Shown: positions 16,874-26,201, counted from the stretch's first letter. The stretch is 64,000 bases of DNA from Nonomuraea terrae (GCF_004348995.1 NZ_SMKQ01000013.1:20081-84080); one strand, 5' to 3'. Notes: a model not told the origin generated them from the letters alone. A program made the numbers and translations.

Positions 16874-17573
16874 GCGCACCGGTGGGATGGCGGGTTTCGC
16901 GGGCGCGGAGGTACGCCTCCAGGTCGGCGGCGCCCTGGAGCATGGCGCGGCCTCGGGCGGACAGGCGGGCCTGCCAGTCGCGCAGGGTCGACTCCAGCGG
17001 GGCGACGCCTCCGGCGGAGCGGACCTGGGCGATCAGCGGGGCGATCTGCTCCAGCAGGTAGCCGCCCCGCCTGAGCTGGTGGGCCAGCCGGACGTCGCGT
17101 ACGTCGGCGGCGCTGTAGACGCGGTAGCCCGTCTGCGGGTCGCGGCGCGGCCGGATCAGCCCGGCGTTCTCCCATTTGCGCAGGGTGGCGGGGCGGATGC
17201 CGAGCCTCCTGGCCAGCGGGCCGATGAACGTGTCGCCGCGCTCCTGCGGCACGGGCGCCAGGTCGCGCAGCGCTGCCTCGACGGCCTGGAGGGTGCGACG
17301 GTCGTCGAGGAGTTGGCCGTGGCTCTCGTCGATGAGCCGCAGCGCGTCCTCGGTGTCACCCCGGTTGACCGCCTGCATGATCGACGTGGCCGTCTGGTGG
17401 CCGTGCCCGGGCACGAGGGCGAGGAACGCGCGCAGCGCTTGTGCGTGCAGCGGCGTGTAGGTGCGATAGCCGTGAACGGTGCGTTCGGCGGCGGGCAGGA
17501 TGCCGGCGTCCTCGTAGTTCCTGACCGCCTGGGTGGACAGGCCGTGCTCGCGCGCCAGATCAACTGGCCTCAT
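16854..17573 (-). CDS. TioE-like regulator with two MerR helix-turn-helix domains
   Basis: A 239-residue protein with two MerR-type DNA-binding units: residues 1-60 (VDLAREHGLSTQAVRNYEDA, HGYRTYTP) and about 113-180 (IGPLARRLGIRPATLRKWEN, TGYRVYSAADVRD). This double-MerR layout defines the TioE family. It diverges from an erythromycin esterase-type gene across 90 bp, so it probably controls that gene and itself. Its 3' end overlaps the tetR gene by 20 bp. Confidence 0.88.
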   Translation of the reverse strand: MRPVDLAREHGLSTQAVRNYEDAGILPAAERTVHGYRTYTPLHAQALRAFLALVPGHGHQTATSIMQAVNRGDTEDALRLIDESHGQLLDDRRTLQAVEAALRDLAPVPQERGDTFIGPLARRLGIRPATLRKWENAGLIRPRRDPQTGYRVYSAADVRDVRLAHQLRRGGYLLEQIAPLIAQVRSAGGVAPLESTLRDWQARLSARGRAMLQGAADLEAYLRARETRHPTGALSRVPT

Positions 17574-17642
17574 GGATGCATCACCGATTGAAGGTTTGTC
17601 GCGGTCGAAACGGGAGTTTTCCCGGAAAGTTTACACCGAAAG

Positions 17643-17660
17643 TTCAACGATACCGTTGAA
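17643..17660. promoter_or_regulatory. palindrome in the TioE/esterase intergenic region
   Basis: TTCAACG (17643-17649) and CGTTGAA (17654-17660) form a perfect 7-bp inverted repeat around ATAC, ending 3 bp before the esterase ATG. A second small repeat, CGGGA-GTTT-TCCCG, lies about 30 bp upstream. Both are candidates for TioE binding. Confidence 0.5.
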
Positions 17661-17663
17661 GGC

Positions 17664-18821
17664 ATGGACATCAAGGACATGGCCCGTCCACTCGATGGCG
17701 CGGGCGTCTCGGCGTTCCTGCGGTCGCTTCCCGCCAAGCCCCTGCTGCTCGGCCTGGGCGAGGCCAGGCACTTCGTGGGGGAGCTGGGCGAGTTGCGCAA
17801 CGAGATCTTCCGGCATCTGGTCGAGCACGAGGGCTACCGGTCGTTCGCCATCGAGAGCGACTGTCTCATGGGCCTCGTGGTCGACGACTACATCGCGACG
17901 GGCGCGGGCACGCTCGACGACGTCATGGAACGCGGCTTCAGCCACAACTTCGGCGCGTCCCCGGCCAATCGCGAGCTCGTGCGCTGGATGCGGGCGTACA
18001 ACGAGGAACATGACGAGAAGCTGCGCTTCTTCGGGTTCGACGGCCCGCTGGAGTATTGGGCCCACAGCCCGCGCCAGGCGCTCACCGGCCTGTACGCCCT
18101 CCTCGACGGCCCGCTGTCCTGGACCAGGGAGACCCTCGACACGCTGCTGGGCCCGGACGACAGATGGGCGAACGAGGCGGCGGCCATGGATCCGTCGCAG
18201 TCGATCGGCCAGTCCGCCGAGGCGCAGCGGCTGCGACTGATCGCCGACGACCTGGTGGCGCTGCTCGACACGCAGGCGCCGCGGCTGAGCGCGCAGGACA
18301 GGGAGCGGGCGGCACTGTACGGGCGCACCGCCACCGGCCTGCTCCGCTACCACTACTGGATGGCCGACGCGTCCCCGGCACGGTGGCCCCGGCTGTCGGC
18401 CCTGCGGGACGCGATGATGGCCGCCAACCTGCGCGCCGTCGCCGAACAGGGCCCGGCCCTGGTCTTCGGCCACAACATCCACCTGCAGCGGAACAAGAGC
18501 CTCATGCCGTTCGGCGACCAGCTGATGGAGTGGTGGGGCGGCGGGGCGATCACCGGGACGCACCTGGGCGACGGGTACGCCTTCCTGGCCTCGGCCCTCG
18601 GCACGGTCGGCGACGACACCCCGCCCTCGGACACCGTCGAGGGCGTCCTGTCCACGCTCCCGTGGGACCACTCGCTCGTCGACGCCCGCCGCCTGGCCGA
18701 GGCCGTCACGGAGCCCGTCCTGCGCGTCTCCCACGATTTCCGCTATTTTCCGCTGGACCCGGCTCAGCTCGGCATGATCGACGGCGTCGTCTTCCTCAAG
18801 CAGGTCGTCAGGCTGGATTGA
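17664..18821 (+). CDS. erythromycin esterase family protein
   Basis: A 385-residue member of the EreA/EreB family, which hydrolyses the lactone of 14-membered macrolides in the resistance members. Active-site residues known from EreB have counterparts here: His36 in GEARHF (32-37), Glu64 in FAIESD, and the His pair in FGHNIHLQR at 270 and 273. Many chromosomal actinomycete members have unknown substrates, so macrolide resistance is not assured. Divergent from a TioE-like regulator and closed by a strong hairpin. Confidence 0.88.
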   Translation: MDIKDMARPLDGAGVSAFLRSLPAKPLLLGLGEARHFVGELGELRNEIFRHLVEHEGYRSFAIESDCLMGLVVDDYIATGAGTLDDVMERGFSHNFGASPANRELVRWMRAYNEEHDEKLRFFGFDGPLEYWAHSPRQALTGLYALLDGPLSWTRETLDTLLGPDDRWANEAAAMDPSQSIGQSAEAQRLRLIADDLVALLDTQAPRLSAQDRERAALYGRTATGLLRYHYWMADASPARWPRLSALRDAMMAANLRAVAEQGPALVFGHNIHLQRNKSLMPFGDQLMEWWGGGAITGTHLGDGYAFLASALGTVGDDTPPSDTVEGVLSTLPWDHSLVDARRLAEAVTEPVLRVSHDFRYFPLDPAQLGMIDGVVFLKQVVRLD

Positions 18822-18894
18822 CGGTGTCGGGCTCTTCTGACACCGGCCCGCGAGGCGGCCGAAAGCGATCGTGAACGGCTGAACCCCACGCGAG

Positions 18895-18927
18895 AAGACC
18901 CCGGCGACATCACGTCGCCGGGGTCTT
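18895..18927. terminator. bidirectional terminator hairpin
   Basis: AAGACCCCGGCGAC (18895-18908) and GTCGCCGGGGTCTT (18914-18927) are perfectly complementary over 14 bp with loop ATCAC. In both directions the stem ends in TT. It lies between the convergent esterase and kinase-like genes. Confidence 0.85.
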
Positions 18928-18972
18928 GGCGTGCGGCATGCCGGCTTGGTGTGCGTGCCGGGTCTGATGGGG

Positions 18973-20073
18973 TCAGCGCATTGCGCTCAGGGCACGTTCG
19001 ATCTTCTCGTTCGGATACGGTGTCGTCCTGCTGGTGCCGTACAGGTCCCAGTAGAAGTCGTTCATGGCCGCCGCCACGGGTGCGTACCGGCGGATCACCG
19101 CGGCGACAGCCGGCGGGGCACCGGCGGGGTCCGCGCCGTCCGCGCACGCGCGGACGTAGTCGTTACGTTGTCCCGGGATGCCGTTCGGCGGCACCGTCAC
19201 CCCGCAGACGTTGACGACCAGCCAGTTGACCAGCCGCATCAGCGCGTACCCCATGTCGTGGGTCCGGTTGCGTTTCAGGAATGCGATCTCCTGCTCGGAC
19301 AGGTCGAACCGGGAGGAGGTCGCCAGCCCGAGATCGGCGATGTACAGGCGTTCACCGTCGGTGAGGATGTTGCCGAAGTGGCCGTCGAAGTGCACCAACT
19401 CCTGGCCGTTCATGAAGGCCACGTCGGTGAGCAGGCACGACTCGACCATGGCGCTCGCCGCTACCGCAGCGTCCTGGCCGGCGCTGCGCTGAGCGGCGAG
19501 CCAGTTGTCGAGGTTGTGGGGGATGAACTCCTGAAACAGCACGATGCCGGCCGAGGCGCGGGCAAGGGCGTGGAGACGATCCCGTACGGCTGGTGATCCA
19601 TCCCAGTACCGCACGGCCGCCTCGACGTCGGCGTGCTCATCGGTGGGTGGCGGCGCTCCCGGCAGCACCCGCCAGTGATACAGCAGCGGGAAGGCCGCAC
19701 TGCGCCCGGCCAGGACCCAGTTGGTCGTCATGACGCCGGCCGCGAGTTCGCGCCAGGCACCGAAGCCCGGCGTGCCGATGGCGGCGATTCCGTACTGGCA
19801 GAACGGAGGCAGCCCGAACAGGTTCGCGGTGGACATCACGTTGCCCGGGCGGCGCTCCAGGTCGGTCAGTGGGATGCGCTTGGCGAAGACCGGCACGCCA
19901 TCGATGTCCAACAGCACCGAGGTGCCACCGATCCCCGAGCCCAGGGTCTGCGCCTGCTCCAGCGCCTCGCCGAGCTGCCGGTCGCTGTGCAACGCCAACG
20001 CGCCGGCGACCTCGCTGTATCTGCTGACACGCTCACCTTGCGACATGTCCAACGGTGTGTCTTGCGGTTCCAA
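18973..20073 (-). CDS. protein kinase-fold/phosphotransferase-like protein
   Basis: A 366-residue protein with a kinase-like core. A nucleotide-binding strand (SGIGGTSVLLDIDGVPVFAKRIP, residues about 46-68) supplies a lysine in FAKR, HFDGHFGNI near 235 matches the catalytic loop (H-x-D-x-x-x-x-N) and ADLGLAT is the metal-binding D-x-G variant. This is the layout of small kinase families close to aminoglycoside phosphotransferases; substrate unknown. The frame can start with TTG at 20073 behind GAGGGG, or with ATG at 20046 without a clear ribosome site. Confidence 0.75.
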   Translation of the reverse strand: MEPQDTPLDMSQGERVSRYSEVAGALALHSDRQLGEALEQAQTLGSGIGGTSVLLDIDGVPVFAKRIPLTDLERRPGNVMSTANLFGLPPFCQYGIAAIGTPGFGAWRELAAGVMTTNWVLAGRSAAFPLLYHWRVLPGAPPPTDEHADVEAAVRYWDGSPAVRDRLHALARASAGIVLFQEFIPHNLDNWLAAQRSAGQDAAVAASAMVESCLLTDVAFMNGQELVHFDGHFGNILTDGERLYIADLGLATSSRFDLSEQEIAFLKRNRTHDMGYALMRLVNWLVVNVCGVTVPPNGIPGQRNDYVRACADGADPAGAPPAVAAVIRRYAPVAAAMNDFYWDLYGTSRTTPYPNEKIERALSAMR

Positions 20074-20318
20074 TGGCGGGCACCCCTCTGATCAACTTCG
20101 CGTGTGAGACGCTACACCCGTCTCCGTCCGGGTTCATTGCGCGGCGATGACGGCCCGCCACTCGGGTACGTGCGACCAGCCCCAAAGTAACTCTCTGTAA
20201 CACTTCAGGGTCGCCACGTAGTGGCCACGGATGAGCGGTACCGGGCCGTAGCGACATCTGTGCGGAGCAGGGTGCTTGCGAATCTTCAGCACGATCGGGG
20301 GAGAAGGGGCCCCTGCCG

Positions 20319-21057
20319 ATGCGCAGAGAGTGGGAGCTGGAGGACCTCATCGAGTGCCGGACACTGGATGAGGCCGAGGGCGAGTTACTGGCGAACAAGA
20401 GCGGTGCCACCCGTCTCGGGTTCGCGCTGCTGCTCAAGTTCTTCGAGTTGGGAGGCCGTTTGCCGCGCCGGGAGGACGTGCCGAAGGCCGCGGTGGACTA
20501 CGTGGCGGGCCAGGTGAATCGCCCGCCACTACGACCAGATGATCAAGTACGCGACCGCACTGCGACCGCACTGCGGCTGCGCACCGCCGAGTCGCACCAG
20601 ATGCTGTGCCGCTTCACCCGCGGCGGCCCCAAGCATCCCACCTACAGGCCATCGAAGAGCTCGGCCGCGTCGTCAAAACGATCTTCGTCTGCGAGTATCT
20701 GGTGGATGAGGAGCTGCGGCGGGAGATCAACGAGGGGCTGAACGTGGTGGAGAACTTCAACTCCGCCAGCAAAGACCTGTTCTACGGCAAGGCTGGCGAC
20801 CTGACCGGCGACGACCGCGAACACGCCGGGGTCTCCGCGCTGGCACTGCATCTGATCGCCGCCGCCATCACCCGCCTCAACACGCACCTGATCCAGATCG
20901 TGCTGCGCGATCCGGCCTGGCGAAACGGCTGAGCCCGGCCGACCGGCGCGGGCTGACCGCCCTGTTCTGGTCCCACCTGAACCTGTACGGGCGCTTCGAG
21001 CTGGACAAGAGCCGCCACCCGGAGCTGGACGGCGTCCCCCTCAGCCGGCCCGCCTGA
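20319..21057 (+). pseudogene. Tn3-family transposase, decayed and internally deleted
   Basis: The start encodes the N-terminal DUF4158 domain of Tn3-type transposases (REWELEDLIECRTLDEAEGE, then LGFALLLKFFELGGRLPRRE). After about 70 codons it jumps to the extreme C-terminus (TFRAxKHPTY-like [68 protein letters not shown]). Intact proteins are about 1000 residues, so the catalytic DDE core is gone. Frame changes occur at a tandem 11-bp duplication (GCGACCGCACT at 20551-20572), near 20646 and near 20920. No terminal inverted repeats were found nearby. Confidence 0.85.
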
Positions 21058-21191
21058 CACGGACCGCAGGCTGCCGGGAAGGGTTCGGGGAGCTGGGCAG
21101 GTCGAGGTGACGCCGGCGTGCTGCCAGGGGGTCGATGGCGGCGCAAGGGAGCGGACAGGCCCCATGGCGGCGGTGACCGCAGGAGCTTTGA

Positions 21192-22100
21192 TCAAGCTTG
21201 GGTGCTTGTGAGCGCGTCGGTGCTCAGTCGGACGCAGAGATTCCACACGGCGCTTTGGTTGCGTTCATCGAGAGCGCTGGCTGGCAAAGGCTTGCGGCGG
21301 CACTTGTCGTCGAAGTAGGCACCGGTAAGGCCCTCCACCTCTGGGGTCGCGGCCAGATAGACGCTGGAGCGAGCCGAACGGGTCAGATCCGACAAGAAAA
21401 GCGGAGCGACGACCTTCAGAACCAGGGGCGCGACAGGCCGGTAGAGCTTCGGGAAAGCAGTGATCGGGGTCGATCGGTTCATTGGCGTGTAGCCGTGCCC
21501 GGGGTAGACCACATTGGCCGTCACCCCCGTGCCCTGCAGTTCCCGGGCGAGCCGGGCTGTCAGCGCCATCGTCATGGTCTTGGTGTGGTTGTAGTGGCTG
21601 AACGTCCACCCGATGAAGCGGCGCTCGCCCAGCAGGTTGTCGTGCTCGATGGGGCCGCCGGGAATGCCGCCCGTCAGGTTGACGACTCGGGCGTGACCGG
21701 CGCTCTTCAGTTGCGGCAAGAGCAGGTGAGTGAGGGTGAATGGCGTGAGAACGTGTGCGGCGAACATCTTCTCCACACCGTCGGCGGTCAACTCCCGGCG
21801 TGGCCGGTTCATGCCGACATTGTTGACCAAGACGTCCAGCGCGTTGTAGCGCTCGGCGATCTGGGATCCGAGCTGGAGCAGCCCGTGGAGGCTGGTGAGG
21901 TCGGCGGCGAAGGCGCTCACCCGATCGTGCCCGGCGCTGGTGCGGATGTCCTGCGCGGCTTGCTGCGCTTGGGTGTGATCGATTCCTACCAGGATGACGG
22001 AGGCTCCCAGTTTGGCCAGGCCGCGGGCTGTCTCCATGCCGATCCCCGCGGTGCTGCCGGTGATCAGGGCGGTCTTGCCCGTCATGTCGCTGAGTGTCAT
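21192..22100 (-). CDS. SDR family NAD(P)-dependent oxidoreductase (retinol dehydrogenase-like)
   Basis: A 302-residue SDR with TGSTAGIG at residues 13-20, NNVGMNRP in place of the usual NNAG, and YNHTK as the catalytic Tyr-x3-Lys. The long C-terminal region after TANVVYPGHGYTPM resembles the extended SDRs related to retinol dehydrogenases and WWOX. I start at ATG 22100 (MTLSDMTGK); upstream residues in the frame are not conserved. It lies 84 bp after another SDR on the same strand and both are under the TetR gene at 23132. Confidence 0.87.
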   Translation of the reverse strand: MTLSDMTGKTALITGSTAGIGMETARGLAKLGASVILVGIDHTQAQQAAQDIRTSAGHDRVSAFAADLTSLHGLLQLGSQIAERYNALDVLVNNVGMNRPRRELTADGVEKMFAAHVLTPFTLTHLLLPQLKSAGHARVVNLTGGIPGGPIEHDNLLGERRFIGWTFSHYNHTKTMTMALTARLARELQGTGVTANVVYPGHGYTPMNRSTPITAFPKLYRPVAPLVLKVVAPLFLSDLTRSARSSVYLAATPEVEGLTGAYFDDKCRRKPLPASALDERNQSAVWNLCVRLSTDALTSTQA

Positions 22101-22183
22101 CTGTGCGTTCTCCAGGTTTGGTCGGGACGCTGTCGTCCAGGTCGGTTGGGTGGAGCATCGGAAACAGGGCATGGACATGGCCG

Positions 22184-23014
22184 TCAGCGCGAGATCAGTT
22201 CTCGCGTGAGGTCATGGAGGCGTAGTGCGTCATGCCGGTCGAATGCGCGGCCGTCCAGTGGCAGTCGGCGCTTCTGCCAGTGGGCGGTGAAGGGCTCGGC
22301 CGGCGGGTCGTCCAGGAGCGCGGTCATGGGTGCTATCGCCCTCGGTACCGATGCGGCGAACAGGGTGAAGAGCGTCTTGGTCGTCGCACGTAGTGGTTGT
22401 GGCAGGCTCGCGGGCATGCCGGTGGAGACCACGCCGGGGTTGTAGCCGATGTAGGAGACGCCGCTGTCGGCATGCAGAACGCCGAAGGCGACTCCGAGGA
22501 GGTCGTTGGCCCGGAAGGACTGCAGGATGGCTTTGGTCCCGCTGTAGGTACGTGTCAGCTGCAGGTCATCCCAGTGGATGCGGCCCAGCGGCACACCGGG
22601 CGTGCCTACGTTCATGATGACCGGACGGCGGGCGGTCCGCAGCGCGTCGTGGAGCCCGTGGCTCAGCACGAAACGGCTGAGGTAGGCGAGCGCGAAGCTG
22701 TGCTCAAAGCCCTCGTGGGTGGTCACGCGGTCGCCGAAGAGCCGGTATCGCTGGGCGCAGAGGACCAGCTTGTCCACGACCGGTTGATCCTCGGCGAGCC
22801 GTTCGACGAGTTCCCGGGAGGCGGCCACCGAGGTGAGATCGGCGCGCACGAAGCTGGCCCGTCCGGTCGGCAGGGCTTTGGCTTCGGCGAGCAAGGCCTG
22901 TCCCTTTTCTGCGGTGCTGCCGACGGCGATGACGTGAGCGCCTTGGTGGAGGTAGTGGAGGGCCAGCCCTTTGCCGAGCCCATCGGTGCCTCCGGTGATG
23001 ACCACGGTCTGCAT
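22184..23014 (-). CDS. SDR family oxidoreductase
   Basis: A 276-residue SDR: TGGTDGLGKGLA at residues 7-18 is the cofactor motif, and YSGTK supplies the catalytic Tyr-x3-Lys. The NNAG position reads LCAQRYR, so this segment departs from the classical form. The C-terminal half (AFGVLHADSGVSYIGYNPGVVSTGMP) keeps the strand leading to the NPG substrate loop. First gene of a two-SDR operon, divergent from tetR across palindromes at 23045-23108. Confidence 0.82.
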   Translation of the reverse strand: MQTVVITGGTDGLGKGLALHYLHQGAHVIAVGSTAEKGQALLAEAKALPTGRASFVRADLTSVAASRELVERLAEDQPVVDKLVLCAQRYRLFGDRVTTHEGFEHSFALAYLSRFVLSHGLHDALRTARRPVIMNVGTPGVPLGRIHWDDLQLTRTYSGTKAILQSFRANDLLGVAFGVLHADSGVSYIGYNPGVVSTGMPASLPQPLRATTKTLFTLFAASVPRAIAPMTALLDDPPAEPFTAHWQKRRLPLDGRAFDRHDALRLHDLTRELISR

Positions 23015-23044
23015 GTTTCACCTGCTCTCCCCGCATACCCACCG

Positions 23045-23108
23045 AAGTGGATATGACATATCCGCTTATGTCGGGGCAGCCTAGCACGAAGTGGATATGA
23101 TGTATCCA
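23045..23108. promoter_or_regulatory. two TetR operator copies in the SDR/tetR divergent promoter
   Basis: AAGTGGATATG (23045-23055) faces CATATCCGCTT (23057-23067) as an almost perfect 23-bp palindrome. The same 11-mer recurs at 23089-23099 and forms TGGATA-TGATG-TATCCA (23092-23108). Two identical half-sites 44 bp apart between divergent start codons are good evidence for the binding site of the adjoining TetR protein. Confidence 0.75.
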
Positions 23109-23131
23109 GATATCCGGACGGACGGGATGCC

Positions 23132-23728
23132 ATGAGCGAAGAGACACCGGTACTGCGCCGCGACGCCGAGCACAACCGGCAGCGCACGCTGGCGGCGGCA
23201 CAGGAAGTGTTCGCCGCGCGCGGGCTGCAAGCCACGCTCAACGACGTTGCCCACCACGCGGGACTCGGCGTCGGCACCGTCTACCGACGGTTTCCCAACA
23301 AAGAGGCCCTCGCCGAGGCCATCTACGCTGGCAAGCTCGATGACATCCGTGCCACGGCACAGGCCGCACTGGCAGGGCAGGACGCCTACGAAGCCCTGAG
23401 AGCCTTCCTCGAACATGCTTTGGAACAAGCCGCGACCGATCGCGGGCTCCGCGAACTTATACGGCGGGGTACGGGCGAGAGCAAGCAGATCGCGCGCACC
23501 CGGGAAGGCATCGTGGAGTGCTGCGGCTGCCTCATCGCCCGCGCTAAGGAACAGGGCACGGTGCGCGACGACATCACGGTGGGCGACATCGCGCCCATCG
23601 TTACGATGATCGACTCCGTGATGGATCTGCCGTCCGCCGGTGCCGTCCAACCGTGGCGCCGCTACCTCGCGCTCATCCTCGACGGCCTACGGGCCAGGCC
23701 GGACCACCGAGGCCAGCGCTCTTCATAG
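23132..23728 (+). CDS. TetR/AcrR family regulator
   Basis: A 198-residue TetR protein with the HTH at about 34-55 (NDVAHHAGLGVGTVYRRFPNKEAL) and a ligand domain that includes RGLRELIRRG and ECCGCLIARA. It is divergent from the two-SDR operon and almost surely represses it through the palindromes upstream. The ATG at 23132 starts the recognisable MSEETPVLRRDAEHNRQR leader. Confidence 0.92.
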   Translation: MSEETPVLRRDAEHNRQRTLAAAQEVFAARGLQATLNDVAHHAGLGVGTVYRRFPNKEALAEAIYAGKLDDIRATAQAALAGQDAYEALRAFLEHALEQAATDRGLRELIRRGTGESKQIARTREGIVECCGCLIARAKEQGTVRDDITVGDIAPIVTMIDSVMDLPSAGAVQPWRRYLALILDGLRARPDHRGQRSS

Positions 23729-24298
23729 AGCGAACGTGCCGACAGATCGGCGTTGGACGACATTGCTGTCGGACGACAGCACCTGTTTGAGAAATGATCT
23801 CCCCGACTCCATCTCTCCCACTTGGCCTCCGGACTGGCGGATCGGAGTGGATTTCGGCTCGATGAACGACCCCTGGCGATGGGTGCCACGCCTCTTGTCA
23901 CGAGCGGCAAGACAGCTTCGCGGTGCGCGCCGGCGCGATTTCGTCATTCCGTTACGTCATTTCGTTTCGTCACCGTGACGATTGACGGAACGGAATAGCC
24001 CGGCGTGCCATCCGGGCGCCGTGTGGACGCCGACTCGGCCCGTGGCCTGACCTCGTGCGCGGAACGCTGCCGGAACTCGGCGTCGTGGCCCAGGTCGGGC
24101 CGCACCAGGTTGCTCACGACGGCCCTGCCGGCCGGCGCCATCCCCAGTAGACCTGCCCCCTCCCTCCCGTGCCGAGCCCGCCACCGATCCGGTAGCGCCC
24201 GACCTGGCGCGGGCGCCGGAGCCGTACGTTCGAGCCTTGACAGCCGCACTCGCCGAGCGAGGATGGAGCGGACGGGCGAGCTCACTGGGGGTGCGGCA
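23729..24298. other. intergenic region with an inverted repeat upstream of the P450
   Basis: No gene is recognised. ATTCCGTTACGTCA (23946-23959) and TGACGGAACGGAAT (23983-23996) are inverted repeats with one mismatch, and CGTCAC-C-GTGACG lies between them, so this block could form nested hairpins or hold an operator about 300 bp upstream of the P450. A smaller hairpin GCTGTC-GGAC-GACAGC lies near 23765. Confidence 0.45.
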
Positions 24299-25584
24299 AT
24301 GGCGGCGGAGCAACCGTTAGGTCCGGACGACATCGACTTCTCCGACCCGGGGTTCTGGGCGCGTCCGTTGCGGGACCGCGAGGCGGCGTTCGCCTTGCTG
24401 CGCCGGCAGCGCTCGGCGCCTTTCTACGCGGTGACGGAGAACTTGGGGGCCGGGCCGGGAGGCGGCGGCTACTACCTGCTGACCCGGCATGCCGACGTGC
24501 TGGAGGTCAGCCGCCGGCCGAAGGTCTTCTCCTCGGCGTCGGGGATCAGGATCGCTGACAAGCCGGAGAGTTCTTCGAGGTCTTCGACTCGATGATCGAG
24601 ATGGACGACCCGCGGCACGCCCGGCACCGGCGGATCGTCTCCCGCGCCTTCACCCCGCGGATGATCCAGCGGTTCACCGATGACGTGGAACTGACCGCCG
24701 CCGGCATCGTCGATGCCGTCGCCGACCGCGGCTCCTGCGACTTCGTCGCCGAGATCGCGGCCCGACTACCCTTGAAGATCATCTGCGATCTCATGGGCAT
24801 CGACGACAAGGACCAGGGGTTCGTCTTCGAGCGCACCAACAGGATCCTCGGCGCCGAGGACCCCGAGTACGCGGCGGAGCCCGGCGCCTCCGGCGCGACG
24901 ATGCTGCACGCCGCGAACGAGCTGGCCGCCCTCGTCCAGGAGCTCGCCCGGTCGCGCGCCGCCCGTCCGACCGACGACCTGACCTCCGCGCTCGTCAACG
25001 CCAACATCGACGGGGAGAAGCTGACCTGGCAGGAGCTGGCGTCGTTCTTCGTCCTGCTCGTCATCGCCGGCAACGAGACCACGCGCAACGCCATCTCCCA
25101 CGGGCTGAAGCTGCTCACCGAGCACCCCGATCAGAAAGCCCTGTGGCAGTCCGACTTCGAACGGTACGCCCCCGGCGCGGTCGAGGAGATCGTCCGGGTC
25201 GCCTCCCCGGTGATCTACATGCGGCGTTCGCTGACCCAGGACTACGAGACGGCCGCCGGGCAGCGTTTCAAGGAACACGACAAGGTGGTCATGGTCTACT
25301 GGTCGGCCAACCGGGACGAGACGGTGTTCGACGACCCGCACCGCTTCGACATCACCCGCGATCCCAACCCGCACGTCGGGTTCGGCGCCGCCGGTCCCCA
25401 CTTCTGCCTCGGCGCCCACCTGGCCCGGCGCGAGATCACCGTCATGTTCAGGGAGCTGTTCCGCAAGCTCCCCGACATCCGCGCGGCAGGCGAACCGGAT
25501 CGGCTCCAGTCCAACTTCATCAACGGCATCAAACGCCTGCCCTGCGAGTTCACCCCCACATCGACCCGCACCACCGGCTCATAG
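24299..25584 (+). pseudogene. cytochrome P450 with a one-base frameshift
   Basis: The two frames together make a normal P450 of about 428 residues. The first frame (from ATG 24299) ends its similarity at GIRIADKPE near 24568, and the second picks up at FFEVFDSMIEMDDPRHARHR; one missing base near 24569 (CCGGAG-AGTTC, where CAG would be expected) explains the break. The rest is intact: I-helix AGNETTRN, ERR-triad ExxR in EEIVRVASP, and haem loop GFGAAGPHFCLGAHLA with the cysteine ligand. It resembles bacterial CYP124/125/142-like sterol or lipid hydroxylases in motif style. No adjacent ferredoxin is seen. Confidence 0.82.
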
Positions 25585-25670
25585 CCGTCCCGGTCGCATC
25601 CAGCGGCCGCCGGATCATCTTCCGGGTGACGATGCCGGTTCCGCGGTGGCGACCGCGCCGCTGACCTCGC

Positions 25671-26201
25671 CGACCAGGCCGCAACCGACGCCCGCCGCGA
25701 CGCGGACGCCCGCGTGGCCGAAGCACAGCGGATCGCCGACGAACGCGTCGACCAGGCGGCGCCGGACGCGGCCGAGCAGGTGCATGCCGCCCAGCAGCGC
25801 GCCGACGCCGCCATCGAGCAGGCCCGCGACGAGGCCGACCAGGTCCGGGAGACCTCGGCCGCCGACGTCCAGCGCGCCCAGGCTGACGTCGCGGCCGCCC
25901 GCGCCGAAGCCGAGCAGACCAAGGCGGCGGCCGCCGACACGATCCGCACCCAGGAGCAGGCCGCCCGCGACATCCAGACCGCCCAACTGGCGCAGGCCCG
26001 CGCCGAGCAGGGCGAAGCCGACGCCCGCCGGGCACTCGAACGCGCCGAGCAGGCAGCCGAACGCGACACGCTGCTCAGGTCACACCAGGCCGAGATCGCC
26101 GCGCTCGCCGCGCCGACCGAGCCACCGAGGCGGCCAAGCGGGAACGCGCCGCCCACGAGGACCTGGCCACCCCGCTTCGCGCTGCAGGAGGCCGCGTCTA
26201 G
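25671..26201 (+). pseudogene. remnant of an alanine/glutamate-rich coiled-coil protein (KfrA-like)
   Basis: The frame AADLADQAATDARRDAD runs through about 130 residues of Ala/Glu/Gln/Arg-rich heptads (for example AAARAEAEQTKAAAADT), typical of the coiled-coil part of plasmid KfrA-like DNA-binding proteins in actinomycetes. The N-terminal DNA-binding part is absent because the frame is closed just upstream by a TGA near 25627. One base is missing near 26115; after it the correct continuation DRATEAAKRERAAHEDL is read in another frame to the TAG at 26199-26201. It hints at former plasmid or integrative-element DNA. Confidence 0.6.

Noticed and set aside
4340..23014. A polyketide or terpene biosynthetic cluster suggested by many SDRs, P450 and exporters
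   Set aside because: No core enzyme (PKS, NRPS, terpene cyclase, RiPP precursor or cyclase) is present. The SDRs belong to separate small regulated modules.
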